Virus record (IMG/VR): IMGVR_UViG_3300025000_000108
Coordinates: 1 to 60,447 of that record
Origin: a virus
Length of the DNA: 60,447 bases
Strand: one strand, 5' to 3'
A program made the position numbers and the translations under genes. Below the pieces are notes generated by a model that was given only the letters and a program-made list of their open reading frames with translations, did not search any database and had not been told where the DNA came from. Below are positions 6,442-14,300 of this stretch, one piece after another. Positions within the stretch are counted from its first letter, which is position 1, and every line of letters starts with the position of its first letter.

Positions 6442-6705
6442 ATGAAAATTATCTTAGAGAACACAGAGCACAATACCAAAGCAGAAGTACAACTGAGGGA
6501 AGATATTATTCAACCAGGAGTCTTTAAAGAAGTGAAGACTCACTTGTGCAAGTGTGGTGGTAAGTGTGGGTGTTCTGAGATGGGTCATCATGTGTGTAAA
6601 TGCAAAGAGAAGGAACTACAAGTAGCTATTTGCACTGATACTCAAGGTGAGGTATATGGGTTGATAACTAATGAAAATATTAGTATTAAAGGAGAAAAAG
6701 AATGA
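6442..6705 (+). CDS. Cys-rich hypothetical protein
   Basis: 87 residues. An N-terminal beta-like segment is followed by HLCKCGGKCGCSEMGHHVCK with closely spaced Cys and His, then another beta-rich part. This probably binds metal. AAAGGAGAAATAG before ATG. It overlaps the next gene by 4 bases (ATGA), so they are coupled. Confidence 0.55.
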   Translation: MKIILENTEHNTKAEVQLREDIIQPGVFKEVKTHLCKCGGKCGCSEMGHHVCKCKEKELQVAICTDTQGEVYGLITNENISIKGEKE

Positions 6706-6941
6706 CAGGTTTTAGTTGGTACTCTATGGAGTCTGCCATTGTCTTGTTGAATATGGCAGAAAAGAGAGGAGAGTGGGAGAAGACTTTCAAGGGTTATGGA
6801 AAAGATGGTATAGACTTTAAAACTAAGCTGACAAGGAAGGATGAACTTATAGAGGTCTATATAGATGATAAGCTTATCAAGAAGTGCAGTAATGAGGGTG
6901 AAGTTCTGGATATCCTCTCAAAGAAAGCTGAGGAATTTTAA
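6702..6941 (+). CDS. Hypothetical protein
   Basis: 79 residues, charged, predicted alpha/beta, with no cysteine cluster apart from one Cys. The start overlaps the upstream stop (ATGA). No family is recognised. It is the last small gene before the ATP-grasp enzyme. Confidence 0.55.
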   Translation: MTGFSWYSMESAIVLLNMAEKRGEWEKTFKGYGKDGIDFKTKLTRKDELIEVYIDDKLIKKCSNEGEVLDILSKKAEEF

Positions 6942-6972
6942 CTAAAAGTATAACGTTTAAGGAAATAAAACA

Positions 6973-7770
6973 ATGAAGATTCGTATTTTACGATATGGTG
7001 TAAGCGATAGCCTTAATGGGCTTATAGATATTCTAAGAGCAGATGGGCATGATGTAAAGAAACTCCTCTTAGGTGAATTGAGTAATTACTGTGGTGTAAG
7101 AGGTCATCTTGTAATTAATTGGGGGTCATCTGACAGAGGTAAGGTGAGAAACACAGTAAAGATTCTTAACGATCCTGCCGCTGTTAGAATCAGTAGTGAT
7201 AAACTGAAAACCTTTGAACACCTTACAGCACAAGGCTTTACTGGTAGGATTCCTGATTGGACTACCAATAAAGATGAAGCTAAAAGGTGGATCACTGAGG
7301 AATTTGTACCTGTATATTGCCGCACTATTCTCAGAGGTTCACAGGGCCACGGAATCGTTGTAGCTAACACAACTGATGAGATTGCAGAGGCTAGTCTCTA
7401 TGTGAAGAAACTTCCGGTTGATAGGGAGGTAAGAATCCATGTATTCAATAGAGAGGTTATTGATTTCAGCCAGAAGAAAAAGATCAACAGAGAAAGGAGA
7501 GAAGCTGAAAACATTACTGTCAACACTGATATTAGGAACCATCAGAATGGATGGGTCTTCGCGAGAGAAGGTATCACAGTACCAGACAGGGCAAAAGAGT
7601 TAGCTATAAGTGCTGTCAGTGCTGTGGGTTTAGATTTTGGTGCTGTAGATATTGTTATACACAATGATGTACCAAAGCTGTTAGAGATTAATTCCGCACC
7701 AGGAATGGAAGGGACAACTCTTGAGCGATACTTCCAGGCTACCCGTCTATACATATCTAGTTGTCAATAA
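6973..7770 (+). CDS. ATP-grasp ligase
   Basis: 265 residues. RTILRGSQGHGIVVA (about residues 117-131) matches the glycine-rich ATP loop; LPVDREVRIHVFN follows; DFGAVDIVIHN and LEINSAPGMEGTT (about residues 235-248) match the metal-binding end of ATP-grasp enzymes of the RimK type. These activate a carboxylate as an acyl phosphate and join it to an amine. The next genes are an amidoligase and a class II glutamine amidotransferase, so the three likely act in one amide- or peptide-forming pathway. The substrate is not visible in the sequence. Confidence 0.8.
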   Translation: MKIRILRYGVSDSLNGLIDILRADGHDVKKLLLGELSNYCGVRGHLVINWGSSDRGKVRNTVKILNDPAAVRISSDKLKTFEHLTAQGFTGRIPDWTTNKDEAKRWITEEFVPVYCRTILRGSQGHGIVVANTTDEIAEASLYVKKLPVDREVRIHVFNREVIDFSQKKKINRERREAENITVNTDIRNHQNGWVFAREGITVPDRAKELAISAVSAVGLDFGAVDIVIHNDVPKLLEINSAPGMEGTTLERYFQATRLYISSCQ

Positions 7771-7885
7771 ACATAAGTCAGGTTGCTCATTTGAGTCATA
7801 CCTAGCTGGTTCCCTCTTACAATATTTCAACGAACAAGATAATTCACTTTTTAAACAACTTCTATCTAAGGAGAATACTATACCT

Positions 7886-9535
7886 ATGTCTACCGTTCAT
7901 TGTGCTGTTTGTTCAACTGATATTACTAACATCCCTGAAGATTACCTTAAAAAACAATACTATCAAGAAGAGTATCCTGATATTCTTATTGGACCCTACT
8001 GTGTTTCTTGCTTCCAGAAGATCCGTATCTGCTGTGGTTGTCAGAAGCCTCTTGTAAAAGATGAATCAATTAAGTACTTCAACAAGGGTCTTTGGTACTG
8101 CACTGAATGTTCCTCTAATCTCACCACATGCTCCAAGTGTAACTCTATCTGTAGTAAAACAATAGAGGTGAATGGAGAAGAATTATGTGAGAACTGTATC
8201 TCTCAACACTATTTCTACTGTGACTTCTGTAAGTCCTATCATAAGAATAATATAAATGTCTTTGATGATAGGAACAATGTAGATGCAAGATTGTTCAAAG
8301 CACAGTACCCAACTGTTTCTAAGATGTACCCCAAAGGTATTTGTGGAGAGGGTTTCGGCAAGGCAACTGCTAAATTAAAGCCAGTAGATGTAAAGCGATG
8401 TGATAACTGTGGTGATATTAAATCATCTACTGGTATGGAGAATAGCAAGTACTGTAAGAGTTGCTATAAAGCATTCTATAAGTGTGCTGTGTGTGGTGAT
8501 AAACACCCTCACATTGAGAGCTATAGGGTTGATGGAAAGGCTGTCAGGATGTGTAGAGGTTGTTTTAATAAGTTACATAAGTGTGATATGTGCGGGAATG
8601 CTACACATAATCACACAAAGATTGAGGGTAAGTTCAGAACCTACAAGGTGTGTAAGCCTTGCTATGAGAACAACAAGCACCTTAAGGAGTGTAAGATGTG
8701 TCTGAATCTTACAGAAATAAATGAAGATGGTATCTGCTACGCCTGTGAGTCTATATATGTGAACAACAAGTGTGGTTATTGTGGTGCTACTAAAGATTTT
8801 GATAACAGATGTAGATCTTGTGGTGGTGCTAATATCTACAACTATTCTACAAAACCTCACCTTCACTTTAATATGATTGGTGAAGAAATAGGTGAGTTGT
8901 TCTTTGGTATTGAGAATGAGATGACCTTTCAAAGCGAAGAGGATCAACGTAAGAGCCTCAAAGAACTCTATAAGAGTTATGACCCTACAGTGCTTTTAGC
9001 TAAGTCAGATGGTTCTATTCGTGGTCCTGGCTATGAGTTGGTTACACAACCAATGACCTTCAAGTATTTCAATAATCTCAACATAGCACCTTGGTTTAAC
9101 AGGAGTGTAAAGAGTAGCTCTTGTGGACTCCATGTACATATGGATAGAGCTTCCTTCTTATCAGAAGTTCACCTCTACAAGATGATAAACTTTATTCACA
9201 ACCATACCAAACTGTGTAATAAGGTTGCTGGTAGGGACTATAACGACTACAACCGTAGGATTCCTGGTAAACCATCCCAACATACCAAGAAGGGGTCAGG
9301 CTCTAGATACTGTAGGGTAAATACGTCTGGTAGGTCTACTGTTGAGATCAGAATGTTTGCTGGATGTACAACTGAGTTTGAGATGAGGTATCGTGTAGAG
9401 TTCCTCCATGCACTGTGGAAGTTTACAAGAGATATTGGAATTAAAGATTCTAATAAGGATAAGTTCTTGTTGTTTCTAAAAGAGGAGCAGAAGGTGTATC
9501 ATAATCTCTGTAGGTTTCTTAGTGGAACTAAGTGA
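7886..9535 (+). CDS. Amidoligase with N-terminal zinc-ribbon array
   Basis: 549 residues from ATG 7886, which has TAAGGAG upstream; a longer TTG start at 7721 would overlap the ATP-grasp gene and lacks a ribosome site. About residues 1-320 hold some nine CxxC pairs (for example CVSC, CTEC, CAVC, CRGC, CDMC). The last 200 residues fit the glutamine-synthetase-like amidoligase family: FFGIENEMTF (about 340), GYELVTQP, SCGLHVHMD (about 413) and RSTVEIRMFAG. Members are predicted to form amide bonds with ATP. The zinc array probably binds the target, perhaps protein or nucleic acid. Confidence 0.75.
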   Translation: MSTVHCAVCSTDITNIPEDYLKKQYYQEEYPDILIGPYCVSCFQKIRICCGCQKPLVKDESIKYFNKGLWYCTECSSNLTTCSKCNSICSKTIEVNGEELCENCISQHYFYCDFCKSYHKNNINVFDDRNNVDARLFKAQYPTVSKMYPKGICGEGFGKATAKLKPVDVKRCDNCGDIKSSTGMENSKYCKSCYKAFYKCAVCGDKHPHIESYRVDGKAVRMCRGCFNKLHKCDMCGNATHNHTKIEGKFRTYKVCKPCYENNKHLKECKMCLNLTEINEDGICYACESIYVNNKCGYCGATKDFDNRCRSCGGANIYNYSTKPHLHFNMIGEEIGELFFGIENEMTFQSEEDQRKSLKELYKSYDPTVLLAKSDGSIRGPGYELVTQPMTFKYFNNLNIAPWFNRSVKSSSCGLHVHMDRASFLSEVHLYKMINFIHNHTKLCNKVAGRDYNDYNRRIPGKPSQHTKKGSGSRYCRVNTSGRSTVEIRMFAGCTTEFEMRYRVEFLHALWKFTRDIGIKDSNKDKFLLFLKEEQKVYHNLCRFLSGTK

Positions 9536-9723
9536 AGATAAGTATAGTTTCACCTAAAGGTGGAATAGGAACATGCAATGATGAATTTTTCTCTACACTG
9601 ATTGTTAATAAAGGAAGAGAAATACACCTACATTATTGTATGCCTATAAGCCAAAAGTATATTTCAAGTATTGGGTCAGAGTTCTATAAGAAACATATCA
9701 TTGAACTAAAGGAGAAGAAATAA
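9532..9723 (+). CDS. Small inter-gene cassette protein, family member 1
   Basis: 63 residues from a GTG overlapping the stop of the amidoligase by 4 bases. It starts with a strand (MKISIVSP) and ends with HIIELKEKK. It resembles in size and plan some nine other small genes up to 15788: an N-terminal strand, a middle turn with Gly and often Arg-Cys, and a C-terminal strand with alternate hydrophobics and LKE. The codons for LKEK contain AAAGGAG, the ribosome site of the next gene. Confidence 0.55.
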   Translation: MKISIVSPKGGIGTCNDEFFSTLIVNKGREIHLHYCMPISQKYISSIGSEFYKKHIIELKEKK

Positions 9724-9725
9724 GA

Positions 9726-10544
9726 ATGTGTATTGCAATTTATAAACCAGCATTCAAGGTAATCAGTAAAGAGATCCTCAAAGAATGCTTCGATAGTAAT
9801 AAAGATGGGTGTGGCTTGGCTTATATTAACACAGATCATCTCGGTGTTAAGAGGATCAAGGTATATAAGTCTATGTTCTTCAATAAGTTCTATGAGAAAT
9901 ACGAGAGAGCTATTAGGTTGAATCCTGATAGTCCTTTCATCATTCACTTTCGCATAGCAACTCATGGAACTGTAGATACCTTTAACTGTCATCCATTCTG
10001 GATTAATAATAATACTGTATTTATCCACAATGGTATCATCTCTGGTGTCAGTAAGGACGATAAGAAGAGTGATACTCAGATGTTTAATGAGGAGTTCTTA
10101 CAGCACATAGATGCTACTCTTCTTTTAAAGGATGGACCAGTAAAGAAACTAATCGAGAAGTTTGTAATTGGGTCTAAGTTGGTAGTCCTAAATGTAGAGG
10201 GTGATGTGTCTATCTACAATGAGTCCTCTGGTAATTGGAATGATGGTGTATGGTACTCAAATCTTTCTTGGAAACCCATTAATAGGGGGTCAGTAACCTA
10301 CTATAAAGGGGGTACTACAAAGACTACTTTCTACAGGAAGCACCTGTCAGATGTATCTTATGCACCTTGTGAGGAGTGTGGTACTTATCATCAAGTGACT
10401 AATATGACCCCTTACAGGAACTCTATCGAGCTTGAAGTGTACTGTAAGAACTGTTCGAGAAAGATTCAAGATAAGTTCAAGATGAATGCTGTGACCACAG
10501 AGCAGTACATTGATTGGAACAATGAGTTGGCTCTGTACAACTAA
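9726..10544 (+). CDS. Class II glutamine amidotransferase with zinc ribbon
   Basis: 272 residues. MCIAIYKP exposes Cys2, the nucleophile of Ntn-type glutamine amidotransferases once Met is removed. FIIHFRIATHGTVD (about 78-91) and VFIHNGIIS (about 99-107) are the matching substrate-site motifs. The C-terminal part has CEECGTYH and CKNC, a zinc ribbon. The enzyme would release ammonia from glutamine, or cleave a related amide, for the ATP-grasp and amidoligase partners just upstream. ATG 9726 is placed 9 bases after AAAGGAG. Confidence 0.8.
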   Translation: MCIAIYKPAFKVISKEILKECFDSNKDGCGLAYINTDHLGVKRIKVYKSMFFNKFYEKYERAIRLNPDSPFIIHFRIATHGTVDTFNCHPFWINNNTVFIHNGIISGVSKDDKKSDTQMFNEEFLQHIDATLLLKDGPVKKLIEKFVIGSKLVVLNVEGDVSIYNESSGNWNDGVWYSNLSWKPINRGSVTYYKGGTTKTTFYRKHLSDVSYAPCEECGTYHQVTNMTPYRNSIELEVYCKNCSRKIQDKFKMNAVTTEQYIDWNNELALYN

Positions 10545-10735
10545 TGAAACTGAGTTTCTATAAGGCTGGTTGTAATCAAGAATCTAAAAGTCTTATAGTT
10601 AATGACGATGGGAGGACTAAAGTGTATAAGTGTTTCTTTGGTGATTATTCTCACAACCCTGCTTTAGTAGGTAAGGTTTGGTTTGAAAGGTACACTATAT
10701 CCCTGATAGAAAAGAAAGATGAAAGAAATAGTTAG
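10544..10735 (+). CDS. Small inter-gene cassette protein, family member 2
   Basis: 63 residues; start overlaps the upstream stop by one base (TAATG). MKLSFYKAGC at the N-terminus and YTISLIEKK near the C-terminus fit the family plan. It overlaps the next gene by 17 bases. Function unknown. Confidence 0.55.
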   Translation: MKLSFYKAGCNQESKSLIVNDDGRTKVYKCFFGDYSHNPALVGKVWFERYTISLIEKKDERNS

Positions 10736-10910
10736 ACTGTATAGGAGTATAGACTCTCCTAGTGAGAACCCTTTTAGACTCTCAAGGTGTCTAGTTGTAA
10801 CAGAAGAGATAGCTGATGGTAGGGCTAATAATGTTCTTTATCACGGAGGTAGAACAGGGTGCTGGAGTTCTTCTATTGCACAAGATGCGATAACACTAAA
10901 ACAAGTATGA
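10719..10910 (+). CDS. Small inter-gene cassette protein, family member 3
   Basis: 63 residues. EIVRLYRSID is the N-terminal strand, LSRCLVVTEE carries the Arg-Cys pair, HGGRTGCW the glycine turn and AITLKQV the C-terminal strand. GAAAAGAAAG before ATG is inside the upstream gene. Confidence 0.55.
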   Translation: MKEIVRLYRSIDSPSENPFRLSRCLVVTEEIADGRANNVLYHGGRTGCWSSSIAQDAITLKQV

Positions 10911-11083
10911 ATCTATTTATACTGAACTCTAAGGGTAGTAATACAAATATGGATAGATGTATAATGGTAGTTAAAAATAAAGAAAAACTAGTTCTTTATG
11001 GTGGGGGGTTTAGAGGATCTAATGTAAGTTACTTTGATTTTAAGAGGAACGCAATAAAACTACATGAGAAGAGAAAAGAATAG
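10907..11083 (+). CDS. Small inter-gene cassette protein, family member 4
   Basis: 58 residues from ATG 10907, overlapping the previous stop by four bases (ATGA). MNLFILNSKG, MDRCIMVVKN, YGGGFRGSN and NAIKLHEKRKE follow the family plan strand by strand. It overlaps the primase-helicase gene by 20 bases. Confidence 0.55.
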   Translation: MNLFILNSKGSNTNMDRCIMVVKNKEKLVLYGGGFRGSNVSYFDFKRNAIKLHEKRKE

Positions 11084-12704
11084 ACCTTGCCAGGAGTGTA
11101 GAGCAGTAGGTCATGATAAGTCCGGTGACCATCTGTGGCTTATGTCAGATGGTTCTACATGGTGCTGTCAGAAACCATATCATAAACCTTACTTCGAGAG
11201 GGAAGGAGAACAGATAGTAGTTGACAGACCTAATAGACTGTTAGCATCTGAGGTATTTAATCTACCTATAGTAGAGAATAAGGATAGAGGTATCTTAGAG
11301 AAAGTAATGAAGAGGTTCAGGGTACGTACAGAGTTCTCTGAGGAGACAGGAGAACCTGTTAAGATTTATTACCCTGAGGCAACTAATGGTAAACCTATGG
11401 GGTATAAGATCAGGAAGTTACCAAAAGCCTTTTCAGTTATATATAGAGAAGGATATGGTAACGATAATGTACCTGATCTTTTCGGTGAGCACTGTTGCCC
11501 TAGAAGTGGAAATAGAATACTGGTGTGTGCAGGGGAGGAGGATACTCTTGCTGCCTACCAGATGATGATTAACAAGTACCCCGATTGGGAAGATACATTA
11601 GCAATAGTAGGTCTTCCCAGAGGTGAAGAGGGATCAGTAAATGTAGTAGCTGAGAAGCTATCATTCTTATCAGGATTCAAGGAAGTTATTATTGCAACTG
11701 ATATGGATGACGCTGGAAGAAAGGCATTATCCAAGATCATCCCTGTGGTTGGTGAGTCTGCCAGGATAATAGATTTCTCAGAGAAAGATATATCTGATAT
11801 GCTCACCAAGGGTAAGCAGAAGGAATTTATTAATGCTTACTTCTCCTGTAAGGAGTACAGACCTTCTTCTATTATCCAAGTAGCTGATGTTCTGGAAGAG
11901 GCTGTAACACCTGTAACGTGGGGCTTGAGTTACCCTTGGCCTTCATTAACTAAGCTAACCTATGGCATGAAGAACAATGGAGAGATTATAGGATTAGGTA
12001 GTGGACCAGGATCGGGAAAGACGACCTTCCTAAATCAGATACAAAAGCACATCATCTTTCAGCACAAAGAAAAAATAGCAATCTTTGATATCGAAGAAGG
12101 ACCAGTTATAGGTTTGAAGAAACTTATAGGGTCTGAGATGAGGAAGCCTATTCACCTTCCTGATTGTGACTACGATGTAGATAAGGCTAGGGAGATAGGT
12201 AGGTCATACAGCGGATATGCCAACTTCTATGGAGGTGACTCTGAGAATTGGGCAGAAGTGGAGGATGCTATTAGATACTTTGCCAGTAAGGGTATCAGAT
12301 TTTATTTCATAGATCCACTATCAGCACTAGTAGAGCATCTCTCTTCCTCAGATGCTAATACAGAGTTAGGTAAGATCATGAGAGCTATGAGGAAATTCAG
12401 AAAGCACCAAGGACTTACCTTCTTCCACGCTAATCACTTGAATAATCCTCAAAGTGGTAAGGATCATGGGGAGGGGGGTCATGTAAGGGGTTCTCAGTTC
12501 TCTGGTAGTAGGCACCAATGGAAGTACTCTACACTTCTATTGGGACTAGAAGGAGATCAGTTAGCTGAAGATCCTGGTGAGAAACACAAGAGGAAACTTG
12601 TTGTAATTAAAGATCGTCTTGGTGGTCACACAGGGTATGTTGACTTGAAGTATAATCCAGATACAGGGGTGCTAGAAGAAGATGAGTTCAGAGAGATGCT
12701 ATAG
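11064..12704 (+). CDS. Primase-helicase (T7 gp4-like)
   Basis: 546 residues. An N-terminal zinc motif (CQECRAVGH ... WCC, residues 8-38) serves primer-site recognition. A Toprim primase domain follows, with ILVCAGEED and EVIIATDMDDAGRKA. The C-terminal DnaB/RecA-type helicase has Walker A GSGPGSGKTT, a Walker B-like FYFIDPLSA and the GSRHQWKYS region. It makes primers and unwinds DNA at the phage fork with the polymerase encoded downstream. The length is close to that of T7 gp4 (566). ATG 11064 lies within the end of the preceding small gene. Confidence 0.9.
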   Translation: MRREKNRPCQECRAVGHDKSGDHLWLMSDGSTWCCQKPYHKPYFEREGEQIVVDRPNRLLASEVFNLPIVENKDRGILEKVMKRFRVRTEFSEETGEPVKIYYPEATNGKPMGYKIRKLPKAFSVIYREGYGNDNVPDLFGEHCCPRSGNRILVCAGEEDTLAAYQMMINKYPDWEDTLAIVGLPRGEEGSVNVVAEKLSFLSGFKEVIIATDMDDAGRKALSKIIPVVGESARIIDFSEKDISDMLTKGKQKEFINAYFSCKEYRPSSIIQVADVLEEAVTPVTWGLSYPWPSLTKLTYGMKNNGEIIGLGSGPGSGKTTFLNQIQKHIIFQHKEKIAIFDIEEGPVIGLKKLIGSEMRKPIHLPDCDYDVDKAREIGRSYSGYANFYGGDSENWAEVEDAIRYFASKGIRFYFIDPLSALVEHLSSSDANTELGKIMRAMRKFRKHQGLTFFHANHLNNPQSGKDHGEGGHVRGSQFSGSRHQWKYSTLLLGLEGDQLAEDPGEKHKRKLVVIKDRLGGHTGYVDLKYNPDTGVLEEDEFREML

Positions 12705-12855
12705 GGTTATAATAGATGGGTTAGATAGGTCAGATCATTTCGATTACTCCTCCACTGGTGAACACGATAAGGCAAAAAGATCTATTCATATTCTAGCGGA
12801 GGATGAACATACAATAGATGATGACATCTTACTCAAGTGTAAGTCCGATGAGTGA
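12682..12855 (+). CDS. Small hypothetical protein after primase-helicase
   Basis: 57 residues in another frame from ATG 12682, overlapping the end of the primase-helicase gene by 23 bases. It has Arg-Cys-Tyr-Arg-Val-Ile-Ile-Asp near the start and ends DDILLKCKSDE, so it may be a divergent member of the small cassette family. There is no strong ribosome site. Confidence 0.35.
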   Translation: MSSERCYRVIIDGLDRSDHFDYSSTGEHDKAKRSIHILAEDEHTIDDDILLKCKSDE

Positions 12856-12870
12856 AACGGAGGTGAGCGA

Positions 12871-13047
12871 ATGATAAGAGTCTGTCTAATACCACCAGAT
12901 CATAACATAAGCCCAGATTTCTCTAGGTGTATATGTTTCTATTATAAAAATCCAACAACACACACCAATGGGAAGATAATCAATGCACCTTCACTGATAG
13001 GTGTAGAGCTGGGGAACCCTATTATTAATCTTATAGAAAAGAAATGA
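12871..13047 (+). CDS. Small inter-gene cassette protein, family member 5
   Basis: 58 residues. ACGGAGGTGAGCGA precedes ATG 12871, a strong ribosome site. MIRVCLIPPD, FSRCICFYYK and NPIINLIEKK follow the family plan. Its stop overlaps the start of the polymerase exonuclease gene (ATGA). Confidence 0.55.
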   Translation: MIRVCLIPPDHNISPDFSRCICFYYKNPTTHTNGKIINAPSLIGVELGNPIINLIEKK

Positions 13048-13754
13048 CTAAGTTAATCTTCGATACAGAGTCAGATGATCTACTGTATGGTGCTACAGTA
13101 ATACACTGTATATCCTGTAAGGATAAAGATACAGGTGAGGTTCAATCATTTCCACCTGACAGTATACAAGAAGCTATAGGTGTGCTGTCAGGTGCTAAGA
13201 TGTTAATAGGGCATAACATAGCACAGTTTGATATACCTCTAATAGAGAAACTGTATGGTGTGAATCTCTTCAAACACTGCACTGTTAGGGATACTTACTG
13301 TATGTCTAAGTTGTTCTACCCTGAAAGGACACAAACAGTTGGTCACTCACTTGATAGTTACGGTAAGCAACTTGGTAGGTTCAAACCTGTGCATGAGGAT
13401 TGGTCTAAGTTCTCACCTGAAATGTTACACAGGAACGTAGAAGATGTAGAGATTAATTATCTATTATACGATCTTCTAGTCAAGCATAACTGTATGAGTT
13501 GGGATTGGGTTGAAGCACTAGAGTTGGAGCAACTCTTTGCATACTATCAGGGGTGGCAAGAAGTAGAGGGTGTGGATATAGATGTTGATCTATGTCATAA
13601 GATAGTAGCTGATATAGATAAAGAGGTGGAAGAGATTGATTCAATTCTGAAACCTATGTTACCTAAGAGGATAAAAGCTAAGGGGAACCCTATTATGAAA
13701 CCATTCAAGAAGGATGGGAGTTATATGAGTAAGGTGGTAGAGTGGTGGGAATGA
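13044..13754 (+). CDS. DNA polymerase, 3'-5' exonuclease part (split gene)
   Basis: 236 residues matching the N-terminal exonuclease domain of T7-type family A polymerase. Exo I is LIFDTESDD (D7, E9), exo II is GHNIAQFDIP (D63), exo III is RNVEDVEIN (D134). T7 has Tyr where this protein has Arg130 in exo III, so proofreading may be altered. The protein ends at VVEWWE, at the exonuclease/polymerase boundary. The polymerase part resumes 542 bases later as its own gene. The stop overlaps the next small gene (ATGA), so the parts are translated as a chain rather than by readthrough. Confidence 0.85.
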   Translation: MTKLIFDTESDDLLYGATVIHCISCKDKDTGEVQSFPPDSIQEAIGVLSGAKMLIGHNIAQFDIPLIEKLYGVNLFKHCTVRDTYCMSKLFYPERTQTVGHSLDSYGKQLGRFKPVHEDWSKFSPEMLHRNVEDVEINYLLYDLLVKHNCMSWDWVEALELEQLFAYYQGWQEVEGVDIDVDLCHKIVADIDKEVEEIDSILKPMLPKRIKAKGNPIMKPFKKDGSYMSKVVEWWE

Positions 13755-13927
13755 TCATACTGAAGTGGAATGAGAGAAGAGGAAACTATGAAGGCGGATG
13801 TCACGGTATACGTGGTAAAGAATTTAGGGGTCTATATGATTTAACCAGATGTGACACCATTGGGAATGAGATATATAGATTCTATGTAAAAGAAGAAATG
13901 ATGATACACTTAAAGGTGAAAGAGTGA
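13751..13927 (+). CDS. Small cassette inside split polymerase, family member 6
   Basis: 58 residues from ATG 13751, overlapping the exonuclease stop by four bases. MIILKWNERR, LTRCDTIGN and MMIHLKVKE fit the family plan. Its 3' codons for LKVKE hold AAAGGTGA, the ribosome site of the next gene. It is the first of three small genes that separate the two polymerase parts. Confidence 0.6.
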   Translation: MIILKWNERRGNYEGGCHGIRGKEFRGLYDLTRCDTIGNEIYRFYVKEEMMIHLKVKE

Positions 13928-14115
13928 ACGTAGGTGATACTGGTTTAGCTATCTACAAAGTACCTGATGGAGAGGGAGAATCTATGAGGTTAGTCTTAGT
14001 AAAGAAGGTAGCAAATACAGGGATTGAAGACTATAAGGTCCGCTCTGTACCTAGGGGTACTTGGGGTGGAAGTAGGTACAACAGAAGATTTATCTCTCTC
14101 AAGGAGCTAGTGTGA
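13924..14115 (+). CDS. Small cassette inside split polymerase, family member 7
   Basis: 63 residues, GTG start overlapping the upstream stop (GTGA). GLAIYKVPDG, SMRLVLVKKV, the Gly/Arg-rich turn PRGTWGGSRY and FISLKELV follow the family plan. AAGGAG inside the LKEL codons serves the next start. Confidence 0.55.
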   Translation: MNVGDTGLAIYKVPDGEGESMRLVLVKKVANTGIEDYKVRSVPRGTWGGSRYNRRFISLKELV

Positions 14116-14300
14116 AGCAACTTGCAACCTCAGTAAGACCACGAAGAGAGATGGAAAGGAGAACACTACAGGTTGTAGAGAAGAGAAAGGATAGTGATAT
14201 TGTTACTAATGAGAGAGGGGTAGTTAGTTTCAATCAGATCAGATGTGACTATGAGGAGGGTATATTTGATTGGAGAATCATAGTCCTGAAGGAAGTATGA
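14112..14300 (+). CDS. Small cassette inside split polymerase, family member 8
   Basis: 62 residues, GTG start overlapping the upstream stop (GTGA). It is basic, with RRTLQVVEKR, QIRCDYEEG and WRIIVLKEV. The codons for LKEV contain GAAGGA just before the polymerase-domain start. The most divergent of the three at its N-terminus. Confidence 0.5.
   Translation: MKQLATSVRPRREMERRTLQVVEKRKDSDIVTNERGVVSFNQIRCDYEEGIFDWRIIVLKEV

Noticed and set aside
13742-14300. Polymerase split as a simple sequencing frameshift or as a spliced intron
   Set aside because: Three complete small frames with ordered four-base overlaps and their own ribosome sites fill the gap, and both polymerase parts have proper starts and stops; no intron-like ends are evident.
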